A DNA stretch of 64,000 nucleotides from contig CACYXE010000014.1 in NCBI GenBank assembly GCA_902778275.1, positions 38,150 through 102,149 on the forward strand. The letters run 5' to 3'. Shown here one piece after another: positions 7,889 through 16,135 of the stretch. Under the pieces are notes generated by a model. That model was not told where the DNA came from, ran no database searches, and saw only the letters and a list, made by a program, of their open reading frames with translations. Source of the stretch: Oscillospiraceae bacterium (GTDB lineage: Bacteria > Bacillota > Clostridia > Oscillospirales > Oscillospiraceae). Both the position numbers and the translations under genes were made by a program. Position 1 is the stretch's first letter, and each line of letters begins with the position of its first letter.

Positions 7889-8837
7889 TGTTTTTAGCTT
7901 ATCTTCCTACCTGGTGCTGCTGGCCATTTTGATCGTCTTTGGCATCACCGGGAACAACTTCCTGACCCTGAAAAGCATTTATGCCACGATCAACAACGGC
8001 ACGCCTCTGATCCTGATCACCTGTGCCGTCACCTTCAGCCTCCTGGTGGGGATCATCGACCTGTCCTGCGCTGCCATCGGTTACGCGGCAGGCGTCTCCT
8101 CCGGTATGCTGATGCACTGGTACGGCGTGCCCTTCGCCGTGGCCCTTCTTGTGGGCATCGCCATCGGCGTGTTCCTGGGCTGGATCAACTCCCTGCTGAT
8201 CGTCAAGCTCAAGATGAACGGCATGCTGGTCACCTTCGGTATGATGCTGGTCCTGCGTGCCTACGGGCGCATCATCACAAACGACAACACCATTACCTTG
8301 GGCGACCATGTAAAAGCGATCCGTCAGGCGCGTATCGCTGCGCTGGGCGGTCTGCAGGTCACGGTCATCGTGGTGATTGTATTCGCGGTGATCCTTCACC
8401 TGGTGCTGAAGTATACCGCCTTCGGGCGCAGGCTGCTGCTGGTCGGCTGCGACGAGAACGTGGCCAAGAGGATCGGCATCAATTCCGACAAGGTCAAGAC
8501 CCAGGCCCTTCTGCTGGAAGGCCTGCTCTGCGGCATCGCCGGCTCCTTCTTCTGGATCGTCGTCGAGAACGCGATCGTGACCACCGGCCTGAACAGCTAT
8601 GAGTTCCTGGCCATTGCGGGCGCCTGCCTTGGCGGCATCAGCCTGCTGGGCGGCCGCGGCAGCATCTTCCCGGGCGCGGTGATCGGTTCGCTGATCCTTC
8701 TGTTTTTGGCGGCCGGTATGGCAAACGCGGGCATCTCCATTTTTGTCACGCCTTTCGTCCGCGGCGTCATCATCTTCATAGCCATGTACATCGACTCTCT
8801 GCGCACCAGAAGAATGATGGGCAACAAGCTGGGATAA
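7869..8837 (+). CDS. ABC sugar transporter permease (RbsC/LsrD class), second copy
   Basis: Start at ATG 7869, behind AGGAGGAG and inside the 3' end of the ATPase gene; an upstream in-frame TTG at 7848 has no better site. The 322-residue product is a multi-spanning permease with 'GIIDLSCAAIGYAAG' and the cytoplasmic 'CDENVAKRIGINSDKVK' loop that contacts the ATPase. It is clearly divergent from the permease at 5393, so the pair would form a heterodimeric channel as LsrC/LsrD do. Last gene of the operon; a strong terminator follows. Confidence 0.9.
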   Translation: MQKKKFDVFSLSSYLVLLAILIVFGITGNNFLTLKSIYATINNGTPLILITCAVTFSLLVGIIDLSCAAIGYAAGVSSGMLMHWYGVPFAVALLVGIAIGVFLGWINSLLIVKLKMNGMLVTFGMMLVLRAYGRIITNDNTITLGDHVKAIRQARIAALGGLQVTVIVVIVFAVILHLVLKYTAFGRRLLLVGCDENVAKRIGINSDKVKTQALLLEGLLCGIAGSFFWIVVENAIVTTGLNSYEFLAIAGACLGGISLLGGRGSIFPGAVIGSLILLFLAAGMANAGISIFVTPFVRGVIIFIAMYIDSLRTRRMMGNKLG

Positions 8838-8851
8838 ACAAACATAAACAG

Positions 8852-8892
8852 AAAGATGATACAGGTCTGCGCGGCCTGTATCATCTTTTTTT
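8852..8892 (+). terminator. Intrinsic terminator of the lsr-like operon
   Basis: Stem AGATGATACAGG / CCTGTATCATCT closed by a short GC-rich loop and followed by seven T residues. It isolates the operon from the amidase gene. Confidence 0.9.
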
Positions 8893-8927
8893 AAAGCATG
8901 CCTGCAGGCAGACAGGAGGATCGAAGC

Positions 8928-9872
8928 ATGCAGCTTGTGAAGCGAGATCAGGTATACAACACTTTGGATAAAGCCCACGCGCCCGCCGCCACGGTCAAAT
9001 CCGGGGAGACCGTCCGGATCCAGACCCAGCTGCAGAGCGGCACATGGCTCAATTCCATCGAGGACCGCTGGGGACCCTCAAAGAGCAAGGGCCCGAACCT
9101 CTGCACGGTCGTAGGCGTTGAGGGCGCCATGCCGGGCGACACGCTGGTGGTGGAGATCCTGGACGTGGTCCCGGAAAAGCTGGGCTACACCGGCTTTGCG
9201 GGCTGGCGGACGCCGCTGGTGGGGCAGATCCTGCCCGAGGGGAAGGATTGGGGGACCGTGACCCATACGGTGGAGATCACGAAAGAGGGCATCCTGTGGA
9301 GCCCGGCGCTCACCATCCCCCTCAAGCCCATGATCGGGACCATCGGCACCGCCCCCGCAGGCGAGGCCCAGACCAACAAATATGCCTACCGCAACGGCGG
9401 CAACATGGATGTGCAGGAGATCTGCGCCGGGGCGACCTTATATCTGCCGGTGGAGGTGGAGGGCGCCCTGCTGCATGTGGGCGACTGCCACGCCATCATG
9501 GGCGACGGGGAGATCCCCCACGGCGGCGCCATTGAGTGCGCGGCGGAGGTCACATTGAAGCTCAGCCTTCGCAAGGGCTACGCGGCAAAAGAGTGGCTCC
9601 GGGCGGAGAATGACGAATACCTCATGACCATCGCCAACGAGATCCGGATGAAGGATTCCTTCTGCGGCGCGGTGCGGGAGCTGATCCGCTGGATGTGTGA
9701 GGACTACGGCTTTACCGCGCAGGAGGCCTATCTGCTGCTGGGTCAGGTGCTGGAGGCGCGGTGTACCATGCTCCACGGCGACGATTGCCCCTTCAGCCCC
9801 TATGTTGCGAAGATCCCCAAAAAGTATCTGAAACCGGATAAAGATTTTGACTGGAGCGGCCCGGCGGAATGA
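8928..9872 (+). CDS. Acetamidase/formamidase family amidohydrolase
   Basis: The ATG at 8928 is chosen for the AGGAGG just upstream; an in-frame ATG at 8898 precedes that site. The 314-residue product has the FmdA/AmdA hallmarks: 'GWRTPLVGQILPEG', 'PMIGTIGTAPAG', 'NGGNMDVQEICAGATLYLPV' and 'HVGDCHAIMGDGEI', the last carrying the likely metal ligands. These cytosolic enzymes hydrolyse short amides such as formamide or acetamide to ammonia and the acid. It is separated by a terminator from the upstream ABC operon. If it makes formate, the formate-tetrahydrofolate ligase 1.6 kb downstream could use it; that link is inference. Confidence 0.85.
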   Translation: MQLVKRDQVYNTLDKAHAPAATVKSGETVRIQTQLQSGTWLNSIEDRWGPSKSKGPNLCTVVGVEGAMPGDTLVVEILDVVPEKLGYTGFAGWRTPLVGQILPEGKDWGTVTHTVEITKEGILWSPALTIPLKPMIGTIGTAPAGEAQTNKYAYRNGGNMDVQEICAGATLYLPVEVEGALLHVGDCHAIMGDGEIPHGGAIECAAEVTLKLSLRKGYAAKEWLRAENDEYLMTIANEIRMKDSFCGAVRELIRWMCEDYGFTAQEAYLLLGQVLEARCTMLHGDDCPFSPYVAKIPKKYLKPDKDFDWSGPAE

Positions 9873-9897
9873 CGGGGCGCAAGCAAAAATACGAGCA

Positions 9898-9925
9898 GCC
9901 GGACTGCGGATAAACGCAGTCCGGC
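9898..9925. terminator. Hairpin between convergent genes
   Basis: 11-bp perfect stem GCCGGACTGCG / CGCAGTCCGGC with a 6-base loop, between the amidase (+) and the small membrane gene (-). It probably stops transcription from both sides, although the T-rich tract is weak. Confidence 0.6.
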
Positions 9926-9965
9926 GGCCTTGTGTCTTTTATGGGAAGGTCTCGAAGCGGGCGCC

Positions 9966-10268
9966 TTATGCCGCCGCGCTTTCGCGCAGGCGGTCCAGTC
10001 TCCGGTTGCGGAAGTACAGCACGATATCGATGGAAACCATGGCGATGTCGGCAAAGTAGAACCAGATGGAGTAGGCCCAGACGCCGGTGCGGCTGTAGGT
10101 GATCAGCTTGCCCAGCACGCCCACCAGGTAGCCGAATACGACGATGAATTCAAAGGTGACGCTCTTGCCCTTCGCTGTGCGGGAGCGCAGGGATTTGGAG
10201 ATGTTGAAGGGCCAGGAGAAGCCGAAGGCGATCAGCATCCCGATCTCACAAAGCTGTACGATATCCAT
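9966..10268 (-). CDS. Small PQ-loop-like membrane protein
   Basis: 100 residues with three predicted membrane segments (about residues 3-20, 38-57 and 65-86) and a basic C-terminus. The first loop, 'FSWPFNISKSLRSRTAKGKS', resembles the PQ-loop/SemiSWEET motif (Pro in helix 1, then a KSxxSxT basic loop), so it may be a half-transporter that dimerises. AGAAAGGA precedes the ATG and a good minus-strand promoter lies at 10346-10374. No partner gene is evident. Function unknown. Confidence 0.7.
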   Translation of the reverse strand: MDIVQLCEIGMLIAFGFSWPFNISKSLRSRTAKGKSVTFEFIVVFGYLVGVLGKLITYSRTGVWAYSIWFYFADIAMVSIDIVLYFRNRRLDRLRESAAA

Positions 10269-10345
10269 AAGACTGGGTCCTTTCTGCGGGCTGCAGCTGA
10301 AAACGGGGCTTTCTTCTGCAGCCGTTTTTCCTGTATGCGGAGCAC

Positions 10346-10374
10346 AGTATACCGCAAGGAGCGGCGCTTGTCAA
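10346..10374 (-). promoter_or_regulatory. Sigma-A promoter of the small membrane gene
   Basis: On the minus strand, TTGACA (10374-10369), a 17-bp spacer, and TATACT (10351-10346). Confidence 0.65.
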
Positions 10375-10467
10375 TTTTGTCCGCTGTCCGGATCGATTTG
10401 TTCTTTTCACGGAGATTGAATCTTGCGCAGGACAGGTTAAAATGTTAAAATCCACGAAGGAATGGTA

Positions 10468-10496
10468 TTTACGGATGAGAAGAAATATCGTATGAT
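10468..10496 (+). promoter_or_regulatory. Promoter of panB
   Basis: TTTACG (10468-10473), 17-bp spacer, TATGAT (10491-10496), ending 42 bp before the panB start. Confidence 0.5.
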
Positions 10497-10537
10497 AGAA
10501 CAAAAGCCGAAAGCGCAGAACGAAAAGGAGAAACATC

Positions 10538-11374
10538 ATGGCTAAGAAAAAAATGACAGTTCCGGATTTCAGGAAGTACAAAGAAGAAGGCCGCAAATTT
10601 GCCTATGCCACAGCCTATGATTACACGACCGCTTCTATTGTCAATGAGAGTGAAGTTGAAATCATCCTGGTGGGCGATTCCCTGGGCATGATCATGCTGG
10701 GCTATGACACCACGGTCGGCGTCACACTGGATGATATGATCCATCACATCCGCCCGGTGGTCAAAGGGGCTCCGGACTCCTTCATTGTGGGCGATATGCC
10801 CTTCGGCTCCTATCAGGAGAGCCCGGAACAGGCGATCCGCAGCGCCTGCAGGATTTTGGCCGAGACCAATTGTGACTGTGTCAAGCTGGAAGGCGGCGTG
10901 GAGATGGCCGAGACGATCCGCCGCATGACCAAAGTGGGGATTCCTGTCATGGGGCATATCGGCCTTACGCCCCAGTCCGCCGCCTCCTTCGGCGGGTTCC
11001 GGATGCAGGGCGGTACGCCCGAGACAGCGAAAAAGCTGATTCAGGATGCCAGGGCCATTGAAGCGGCAGGCGCGTTTTCCATTGTGTTGGAATGTGTGCC
11101 CAGCGTGGTGGGCAAGGCCGTGGCGGAAGCTGTGAGCATCCCCATCCTCGGGATCGGTGCGGGGCCGGATGTGGATTGCCAGGTGCTGCTGACGCACGAC
11201 ATGCTGGACATGTACGGCGGGCACAAGGCCAAGTTTGTCAAGACCTTCGCGCATATTCGTGAGGAGATGGTCAAGGGCCTGAACCAATTCCATGCGGAGA
11301 CGATTTCCGGCGCCTTCCCCACCCCGGAATACAGCTACAACCGGCAGGTGGAGATCCCGCCGCTGGATGACTGA
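10538..11374 (+). CDS. panB: 3-methyl-2-oxobutanoate hydroxymethyltransferase
   Basis: 278 residues, the normal PanB length, with 'LVGDSLGMIMLGYDTT' (Mg-binding Asp), 'VGDMPFGSY', 'VKLEGG' and 'VMGHIGLTPQS'. It transfers a hydroxymethyl group from 5,10-methylene-tetrahydrofolate to 2-oxoisovalerate, the first step to pantothenate and CoA. AAAAGGAG precedes the ATG. panC and panD are not in the window. It is followed at 75 bp by fhs-fchA-folD, which make the methylene-folate it consumes, so the neighbourhood is functionally coherent. Confidence 0.95.
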   Translation: MAKKKMTVPDFRKYKEEGRKFAYATAYDYTTASIVNESEVEIILVGDSLGMIMLGYDTTVGVTLDDMIHHIRPVVKGAPDSFIVGDMPFGSYQESPEQAIRSACRILAETNCDCVKLEGGVEMAETIRRMTKVGIPVMGHIGLTPQSAASFGGFRMQGGTPETAKKLIQDARAIEAAGAFSIVLECVPSVVGKAVAEAVSIPILGIGAGPDVDCQVLLTHDMLDMYGGHKAKFVKTFAHIREEMVKGLNQFHAETISGAFPTPEYSYNRQVEIPPLDD

Positions 11375-11448
11375 GCGGCACGATCGCCGCAGCGGCGCGG
11401 GAAAGAGAAGAACGGGCGCTTATATAGAACCATTTCAGGAGGAGAATC

Positions 11449-13119
11449 ATGGGCTTCAAATCTGACATTGAAATTGCGCAGGAGGCAAAGCTGCTTCCCA
11501 TCAATGACATTGCCGCCTCCCTGGGCATCCCCGAGGACGCGGTGGAGAACTACGGCCGCTACAAGGCCAAGCTGGATATCCATGCTCTGAAGGAGCTGCC
11601 CGAGAAGGGCAAGCTGATCCTGGTCACCGCCATCACGCCGACTCCGGCCGGCGAGGGAAAAACCACGACCTCTGTGGGCCTCACCGACGGCCTTCGGAAG
11701 ATCGGCAAGAACGCCGTGGTCGCCCTGCGGGAGCCTTCCCTGGGACCTGTGTTCGGCGTCAAGGGCGGCGCTGCCGGCGGCGGCTATGCCCAGGTGGTGC
11801 CCATGGAGGACATCAACCTCCACTTCACCGGGGACTTTCACGCCATCGGCGCTGCCAACAATCTGCTGGCAGCGATGCTGGACAACCACATCCAGCAGGG
11901 CAACAGCCTGGGCATCGACCCCAAAGCCATCACCTGGAAGCGGGCCGTGGACATGAACGACCGGCAGCTGCGCCACATCGTGGACGGCCTGGGCGGAAAG
12001 GTGCAGGGCGTCCCTCGCGAGGACGGCTTTGAGATCACGGTCGCCTCCGAGATCATGGCCGTGCTGTGTCTGGCCGCCGACCTGAAGGATCTGAAGGAAC
12101 GCCTGGCCCGGATCATCGTGGCCTACACCTACGACGGCAAGCCTGTCACCGCGGCCGATCTGAAGGCCCAGGGCGCCATGGCGGCCCTGTTGAAGGACGC
12201 CATCAAGCCCAATCTGGTGCAGACTCTGGAGGGCACTCCCGCCTTCATCCACGGCGGACCCTTCGCCAACATCGCCCACGGCTGCAACTCCGTCACCGCC
12301 ACCCGCACAGCTTTGAAGCTGGCGGACTATGTGGTCACCGAGGCGGGCTTCGCCGCCGACCTGGGCGCGGAGAAGTTTGTGGACATCAAGTGCCGCATGG
12401 CAGGCCTCCATCCCTCCGCGGTTGTCATCGTGGCCACGGTGCGCGCCCTCAAGTACCACGGCGGCGTGCCCAAGGCGGAGCTGAACAACGAGAATCTGGA
12501 GGCGCTGGAAAAGGGGCTGCCCAACCTGCTGCAGCATGTTGGCAATGTGAAGAATGTGTTCGGCCTGCCCTGTGTGGTGGCCATCAACGCCTTCCCCACG
12601 GACACCGAGGCGGAGCTCCGGCTGGTGGAAAAGCGCTGCAATGAGCTGGGCGTGAACGTGGCCCTCTCGGAGGTCTGGGCCAAGGGCGGCGAGGGCGGCA
12701 AGGCCCTGGCCGGGGAAGTGGTGAAGCTCTGCGAGCAGCCCAACGACTTCTCCTTCACCTACCCCCTGGATATGTCCATCGAGGACAAGCTGGAGACCAT
12801 CTGCAAACGCATTTACCATGCCGACGGCGTGGCGCTGACGCCCAATGCCAAAAAGCAGGCCCAGCAGCTGACGGAGCTGGGCTTCGCGGGCATGCCCATC
12901 TGCATGGCCAAGACCCAGTACTCCTTCTCCGACGACGCCGGCCTGCTGGGCGCGCCCTCGGGCTTCACCGTCACGGTGCGGAATTTGAAGGTCGCCGCCG
13001 GCGCGGGCTTCATCGTGGCCTTGACCGGCGATATCATGACCATGCCCGGCCTGCCCAGGGTGCCCGCCGCCGAGAAGATCGACGTGGACGAAAACGGGAA
13101 GATCACAGGCCTGTTCTGA
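11449..13119 (+). CDS. fhs: Formate-tetrahydrofolate ligase
   Basis: 556 residues, standard for the bacterial monofunctional enzyme. The ATP-binding P-loop '[14 protein letters not shown]' and the '[24 protein letters not shown]' region (shown in part) are typical, as is the C-terminal '[16 protein letters not shown]'. It joins formate to tetrahydrofolate using ATP, giving 10-formyl-folate for purines or the methyl branch of the Wood-Ljungdahl route. CAGGAGGAG precedes the ATG. fchA and folD follow directly, completing formate to methylene-folate. No THF riboswitch is visible in the 75-base leader. Confidence 0.97.
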   Translation: MGFKSDIEIAQEAKLLPINDIAASLGIPEDAVENYGRYKAKLDIHALKELPEKGKLILVTAITPTPAGEGKTTTSVGLTDGLRKIGKNAVVALREPSLGPVFGVKGGAAGGGYAQVVPMEDINLHFTGDFHAIGAANNLLAAMLDNHIQQGNSLGIDPKAITWKRAVDMNDRQLRHIVDGLGGKVQGVPREDGFEITVASEIMAVLCLAADLKDLKERLARIIVAYTYDGKPVTAADLKAQGAMAALLKDAIKPNLVQTLEGTPAFIHGGPFANIAHGCNSVTATRTALKLADYVVTEAGFAADLGAEKFVDIKCRMAGLHPSAVVIVATVRALKYHGGVPKAELNNENLEALEKGLPNLLQHVGNVKNVFGLPCVVAINAFPTDTEAELRLVEKRCNELGVNVALSEVWAKGGEGGKALAGEVVKLCEQPNDFSFTYPLDMSIEDKLETICKRIYHADGVALTPNAKKQAQQLTELGFAGMPICMAKTQYSFSDDAGLLGAPSGFTVTVRNLKVAAGAGFIVALTGDIMTMPGLPRVPAAEKIDVDENGKITGLF

Positions 13120-13173
13120 AGAGCGACCCGATCCCCTCACCGCCGCGCCTTGCGGCTGCCGAAAGGAGCAAAT

Positions 13174-13812
13174 ATGAGCGAGAAATGGATGCTGCACAGC
13201 TGCGCCGATTTTGTGGAAAAGCTGGCCTCCAAAGACCCGGTGCCCGGCGGCGGCGGGGCGGCGGCCCTGATGGGCGCTCTGGGGGCGGCCCTGTGTGAGA
13301 TGGCGGGCAACCTGACCGTGGGGAAAAAGAAATACGCGGCCTATGAGGACGATCTGCGCCGGATGATCACCGAGGCGGACGATCTGCGCCGGCGGCTGCT
13401 GGAGCTGATCGACGAGGACGCCCGGGCCTTTGCGCCCCTGTCCAAGGCCTACTCCCTCCCCAAGGACAGCCCGGATTACGAGGACACCCTGCGTCTTGTC
13501 ACCATCAACGCCTGCAAGGCGCCCTACGAGATGATGGAGAGCTGCGCCAAGGCCGTCGCCCTGCTGGAAGAGATGCAGGAAAAATGCAGCGCGCTGCTGC
13601 TCTCCGACGTGGGCTGCGGCGCCATCGCCGCGAAAGCCGCCCTGGAAGCGGCGGCCATGAATGTGTTTATCAACACCCGTTCTCTTCCCGGCAACGGCGA
13701 GGCCCTTCTGCTGGAGCGGAAGGCGGAGGCCCTGCTCAGCGAGTATATGCCCCGGGCCCGGAAAATCGCGGACTCGGTGATGGAAAGTCTGCGGAGGAAG
13801 AACAATGGCTGA
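13174..13812 (+). CDS. fchA: Methenyl-tetrahydrofolate cyclohydrolase (FchA type)
   Basis: Start ATG 13174 behind GAAAGGAG; a TTG at 13150 is less likely. The 212-residue protein belongs to the FTCD_C/FchA family: 'KDPVPGGGGAAALMGALG' near residue 20, 'MAGNLTVGKKKY', and a helical C-terminal half. It interconverts 5,10-methenyl- and 10-formyl-tetrahydrofolate. It sits between fhs and folD, with its stop overlapping the folD start. The next gene lacks key cyclohydrolase residues, so FchA is probably the only cyclohydrolase of this pathway here. Confidence 0.9.
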   Translation: MSEKWMLHSCADFVEKLASKDPVPGGGGAAALMGALGAALCEMAGNLTVGKKKYAAYEDDLRRMITEADDLRRRLLELIDEDARAFAPLSKAYSLPKDSPDYEDTLRLVTINACKAPYEMMESCAKAVALLEEMQEKCSALLLSDVGCGAIAAKAALEAAAMNVFINTRSLPGNGEALLLERKAEALLSEYMPRARKIADSVMESLRRKNNG

Positions 13813-14662
13813 GATCTTAAAAGGCGCGCCGGCGGCGGCAGCCATTACCGAGGACCTGATCACCCGGGCCGAAAAGTTGAAGGCGGCGGGCGTCACGCCC
13901 TGTCTGGCCATCCTGCGCGTGGGCCGGCGGCCGGACGATCTGGCCTATGAGCGAGGCGCGATCAAGCGCTGCGAGAAGATCGGGATCCGGGTGGTCTCTG
14001 TGGTTCTGCCTGCCGAATGCAGCCAGGAAGATCTGCTGGCTCAGCTCCGGACCATTAACCGGGACGCCGCCATCCACGGCTGTCTGATGTTCCGGCCCCT
14101 GCCGAAGCATCTGGACGAGCAGGCGGCCTGCGAGACACTTGCGCCGGAGAAGGATGTGGACAGCATGACGGCCGCATCCCTCAACACGGTATTCACCGGC
14201 CGGGGCAAGGGCTATGCCCCCTGCACGGCCCAGTCCTGCCTGGAGATCCTGGACCACTATGGGATCGACCCGGCGGGGAAAAACGTGGCGGTCATTGGTC
14301 GGAGCCTGGTCATCGGCAAGCCGGTGTCCATGATGCTCCAGAGCCGCAACGCCACCGTCACCATGTGTCACACCAAAACCGTGGATATGCCCGCAGTTTG
14401 CCGCCGGGCGGAGATCCTGGTGGTGGCCGCCGGCAAGGCTGGCGTGGTGGACGGGAGCTTTACCAATCCCGACCAGGTGATCATCGACGTGGGCGTCAAT
14501 GCCGCGCCCGGCGGCGGCATCTGCGGCGACGTGCAGTTCGATGCGGTGGAGCCGCGGGTCCGGGCCATCAGTCCGGTGCCCAGCGGCGTAGGCGCCGTCA
14601 CCACGGCGGTGCTGTGCAAGCATGTGATCGAGGCGGCCGAGAAAGCGGCAGCCGGAGCCTGA
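13805..14662 (+). CDS. folD: FolD-family methylene-tetrahydrofolate dehydrogenase, altered cyclohydrolase site
   Basis: 285 residues with the FolD Rossmann half ('VIGRSLVIGKPVSMML', 'VDMPAVCRRAEILVVAAGKAG', 'ISPVPSGVGAVTTAVL'). In the folate-binding half Y48 is kept, but the residue at the position of the catalytic Lys (K56 in the human enzyme, Y-x-x-x-K) is A52 ('YERGAIK'), and the usual Gln of 'VQLPLP' is F96 ('MFRPLP'). The Asp of 'EKDVD' is retained. Loss of that Lys abolishes cyclohydrolase but not dehydrogenase activity in the human enzyme, so this FolD is probably dehydrogenase-only. It overlaps fchA by 8 bases. Confidence 0.92.
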   Translation: MAEILKGAPAAAAITEDLITRAEKLKAAGVTPCLAILRVGRRPDDLAYERGAIKRCEKIGIRVVSVVLPAECSQEDLLAQLRTINRDAAIHGCLMFRPLPKHLDEQAACETLAPEKDVDSMTAASLNTVFTGRGKGYAPCTAQSCLEILDHYGIDPAGKNVAVIGRSLVIGKPVSMMLQSRNATVTMCHTKTVDMPAVCRRAEILVVAAGKAGVVDGSFTNPDQVIIDVGVNAAPGGGICGDVQFDAVEPRVRAISPVPSGVGAVTTAVLCKHVIEAAEKAAAGA

Positions 14663-14681
14663 ACGCCGCAGCACAGACCAA

Positions 14682-14730
14682 AAATCTCCCGTACCGCGAC
14701 CCTTTTCGGTCACGGTACGGGAGATTTTTT
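14682..14730 (+). terminator. Terminator of the panB-fhs-fchA-folD cluster
   Basis: Long stem AAATCTCCCGTACCG / CGGTACGGGAGATTT around a 17-base loop, followed by a T-run ending at 14730. Confidence 0.9.
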
Positions 14731-14749
14731 ATGGAGCGCTTGCGGCGGC

Positions 14750-15544
14750 TCACCAGTCACTGTCCCAGTCGGTGCTGCCGCTGTCCCAGTCACTGTCGCC
14801 CCAGTCCCAGTCGTCATCGTCGTCCCAGTCGCTGTCGTAGCTGGGAGCCACATAGTAGCTGCTGTCGCTGAAATCCTCGACGCCGTAGCTGGAGGAGTAG
14901 TCGGAGGAGCTGTAGTAATCGGAGTAGTTTTCCTCCAGCTCCGTGTCAACGACGGCGGGGATCCAGTCATAATCGTCATCATAGGTGTACCAGGTGTCGT
15001 TCTGGTTGTAGTAATAGCTGCCGTTGTACTGATAGTAGCCGTTGTGATTGTAGCGGTTTCGGATGTGGCTTCCCACGGACAGGAGAAGGTTTATAAGCAG
15101 GAGGATGACAAGAACCATCCAGACCAGGCTCTTGCCGCCGCTGTTCCTGCTGCGGCTGGACGCAGTGCTACGGTTGACCCGCTGTCGCTGGAGATCGACC
15201 TCGCTGCGCAGCTTCTGGTAGATTTCATTGACCGCATAGGCTTCATCTTCGCCCCGGTAGCGGATGGCCCGGCTGCCGTCGGCCTTGTTTTTGTACACCA
15301 CGAACATGCCCTCGTCATCCTGATAGATGCCGAAGGCCTTGGGTGCCCGGTAATCCTGGCCCAGAAAGAAGCGCATCTTCGCCAGCGGCAGCTTCTTCGC
15401 CGCGCAGAAGTTCTGCAGCTCCGCGATGGTTTTCGGCACACCGGAGGCGCTGCGCTGCATGTGATCATTGGGGGCGCCGCAGCTGGGGCAGACGGCGTCC
15501 GTATCCTTGATATAGTTGCCGCAGTAGTCGCATTTGACCTTCAT
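14750..15544 (-). CDS. Zinc-ribbon single-pass membrane protein with Asp/Trp/Tyr/Ser-rich tail
   Basis: 264 residues. An N-terminal zinc ribbon (CxxC 'CDYCG' and 'CPSCG', residues 5-22) is followed by a mixed cytosolic domain, a membrane helix at about 143-160 ('LVWMVLVILLLINLLL'), and a tail of about 100 residues that is almost entirely Tyr, Ser, Asp, Asn and Trp, ending in repeated D-W/D-S-D-W units. With a cytosolic ribbon the acidic aromatic tail would be outside the membrane. The start overlaps the stop of the upstream gene (ATGA), so the two are translated together. I do not recognise a characterised homologue. Confidence 0.75.
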   Translation of the reverse strand: MKVKCDYCGNYIKDTDAVCPSCGAPNDHMQRSASGVPKTIAELQNFCAAKKLPLAKMRFFLGQDYRAPKAFGIYQDDEGMFVVYKNKADGSRAIRYRGEDEAYAVNEIYQKLRSEVDLQRQRVNRSTASSRSRNSGGKSLVWMVLVILLLINLLLSVGSHIRNRYNHNGYYQYNGSYYYNQNDTWYTYDDDYDWIPAVVDTELEENYSDYYSSSDYSSSYGVEDFSDSSYYVAPSYDSDWDDDDDWDWGDSDWDSGSTDWDSDW

Positions 15545-15825
15545 GATTTGATTTTCCCCTTGGCCAGATAGTAAATCATGAAGCGGTGACGGATCTCCTT
15601 TACGTCGGGCCCGTCACCCGAGAAGATCACCTTGGTGCATGGCAGAACGATGAAGCCGCCGATGACCTGAGCCGCGCCGATGACCTCATCCGGCATTTCC
15701 GTCACCTCCACCTCACAGGCGCCGAAGTGAAAGCGGCCGGGGGCGACCTCCTCCACATCGGGCTGGCTGCGGAAAAAGCCCTCCGCCCGGGCATAAGGGA
15801 TCGCCCATTTTTCCGGAAAAATCAT
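15541..15825 (-). CDS. Conserved-looking hypothetical protein, 94 residues
   Basis: Begins behind AGGAGG with 5-base spacing and ends overlapping the zinc-ribbon gene by 4 bases. The protein is mixed alpha/beta without a membrane segment or Cys motif; 'FHFGACEVEVTEMP' and a hydrophobic 'VIGGFIVLPCTKVIFSG' strand pair suggest a small beta-rich domain. Coupling to the zinc-ribbon membrane protein implies a shared job. No function can be assigned. Confidence 0.7.
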   Translation of the reverse strand: MIFPEKWAIPYARAEGFFRSQPDVEEVAPGRFHFGACEVEVTEMPDEVIGAAQVIGGFIVLPCTKVIFSGDGPDVKEIRHRFMIYYLAKGKIKS

Positions 15826-15912
15826 AAGTACCTCCTGCTGCTGAAAACAGATCTGCCGGGACCTCGCTGCAGCGCATCAAGGGCCGGGTCGTATGTGTTC
15901 GGGTTCGCCTCT

Positions 15913-15941
15913 ATCATATACCAAAACGCGCCGCTTGGAAA
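15913..15941 (-). promoter_or_regulatory. Promoter of the 94-residue/zinc-ribbon gene pair
   Basis: Minus strand TTTCCA (15941-15936), 17-bp spacer, TATGAT (15918-15913). The region 15826-16135 between the divergent genes holds this and the 16006-16034 promoter; I see nothing else in it. Confidence 0.45.
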
Positions 15942-16005
15942 GTCTTTCTTTTTCTGCGCGGGCGGGCTGTCAGGCGCCCGGCCATGACAAGAGCTTGACG
16001 ATGGC

Positions 16006-16034
16006 TTGCAAGCGGCGCTTTTTTGAAGTATGAT
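16006..16034 (+). promoter_or_regulatory. Promoter of the iron alcohol dehydrogenase gene
   Basis: TTGCAA (16006-16011), 17-bp spacer, TATGAT (16029-16034). The leader to the ATG is about 95 bases. Confidence 0.5.
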
Positions 16035-16135
16035 AAATGAAAAGACAGATGACCGTTTGGCGAAGCGCGGGCGTTGTGCTGCGTCATCTCCGGCGGCCGC
16101 TCGATCTTACGGAACATCAGAGGAGGAACCTGAAC

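Noticed and set aside
11375-11448. Possible THF riboswitch ahead of fhs
   Set aside because: The gap is only 74 bases and lacks the conserved riboswitch core; it holds just a short GC hairpin and the ribosome-binding site.
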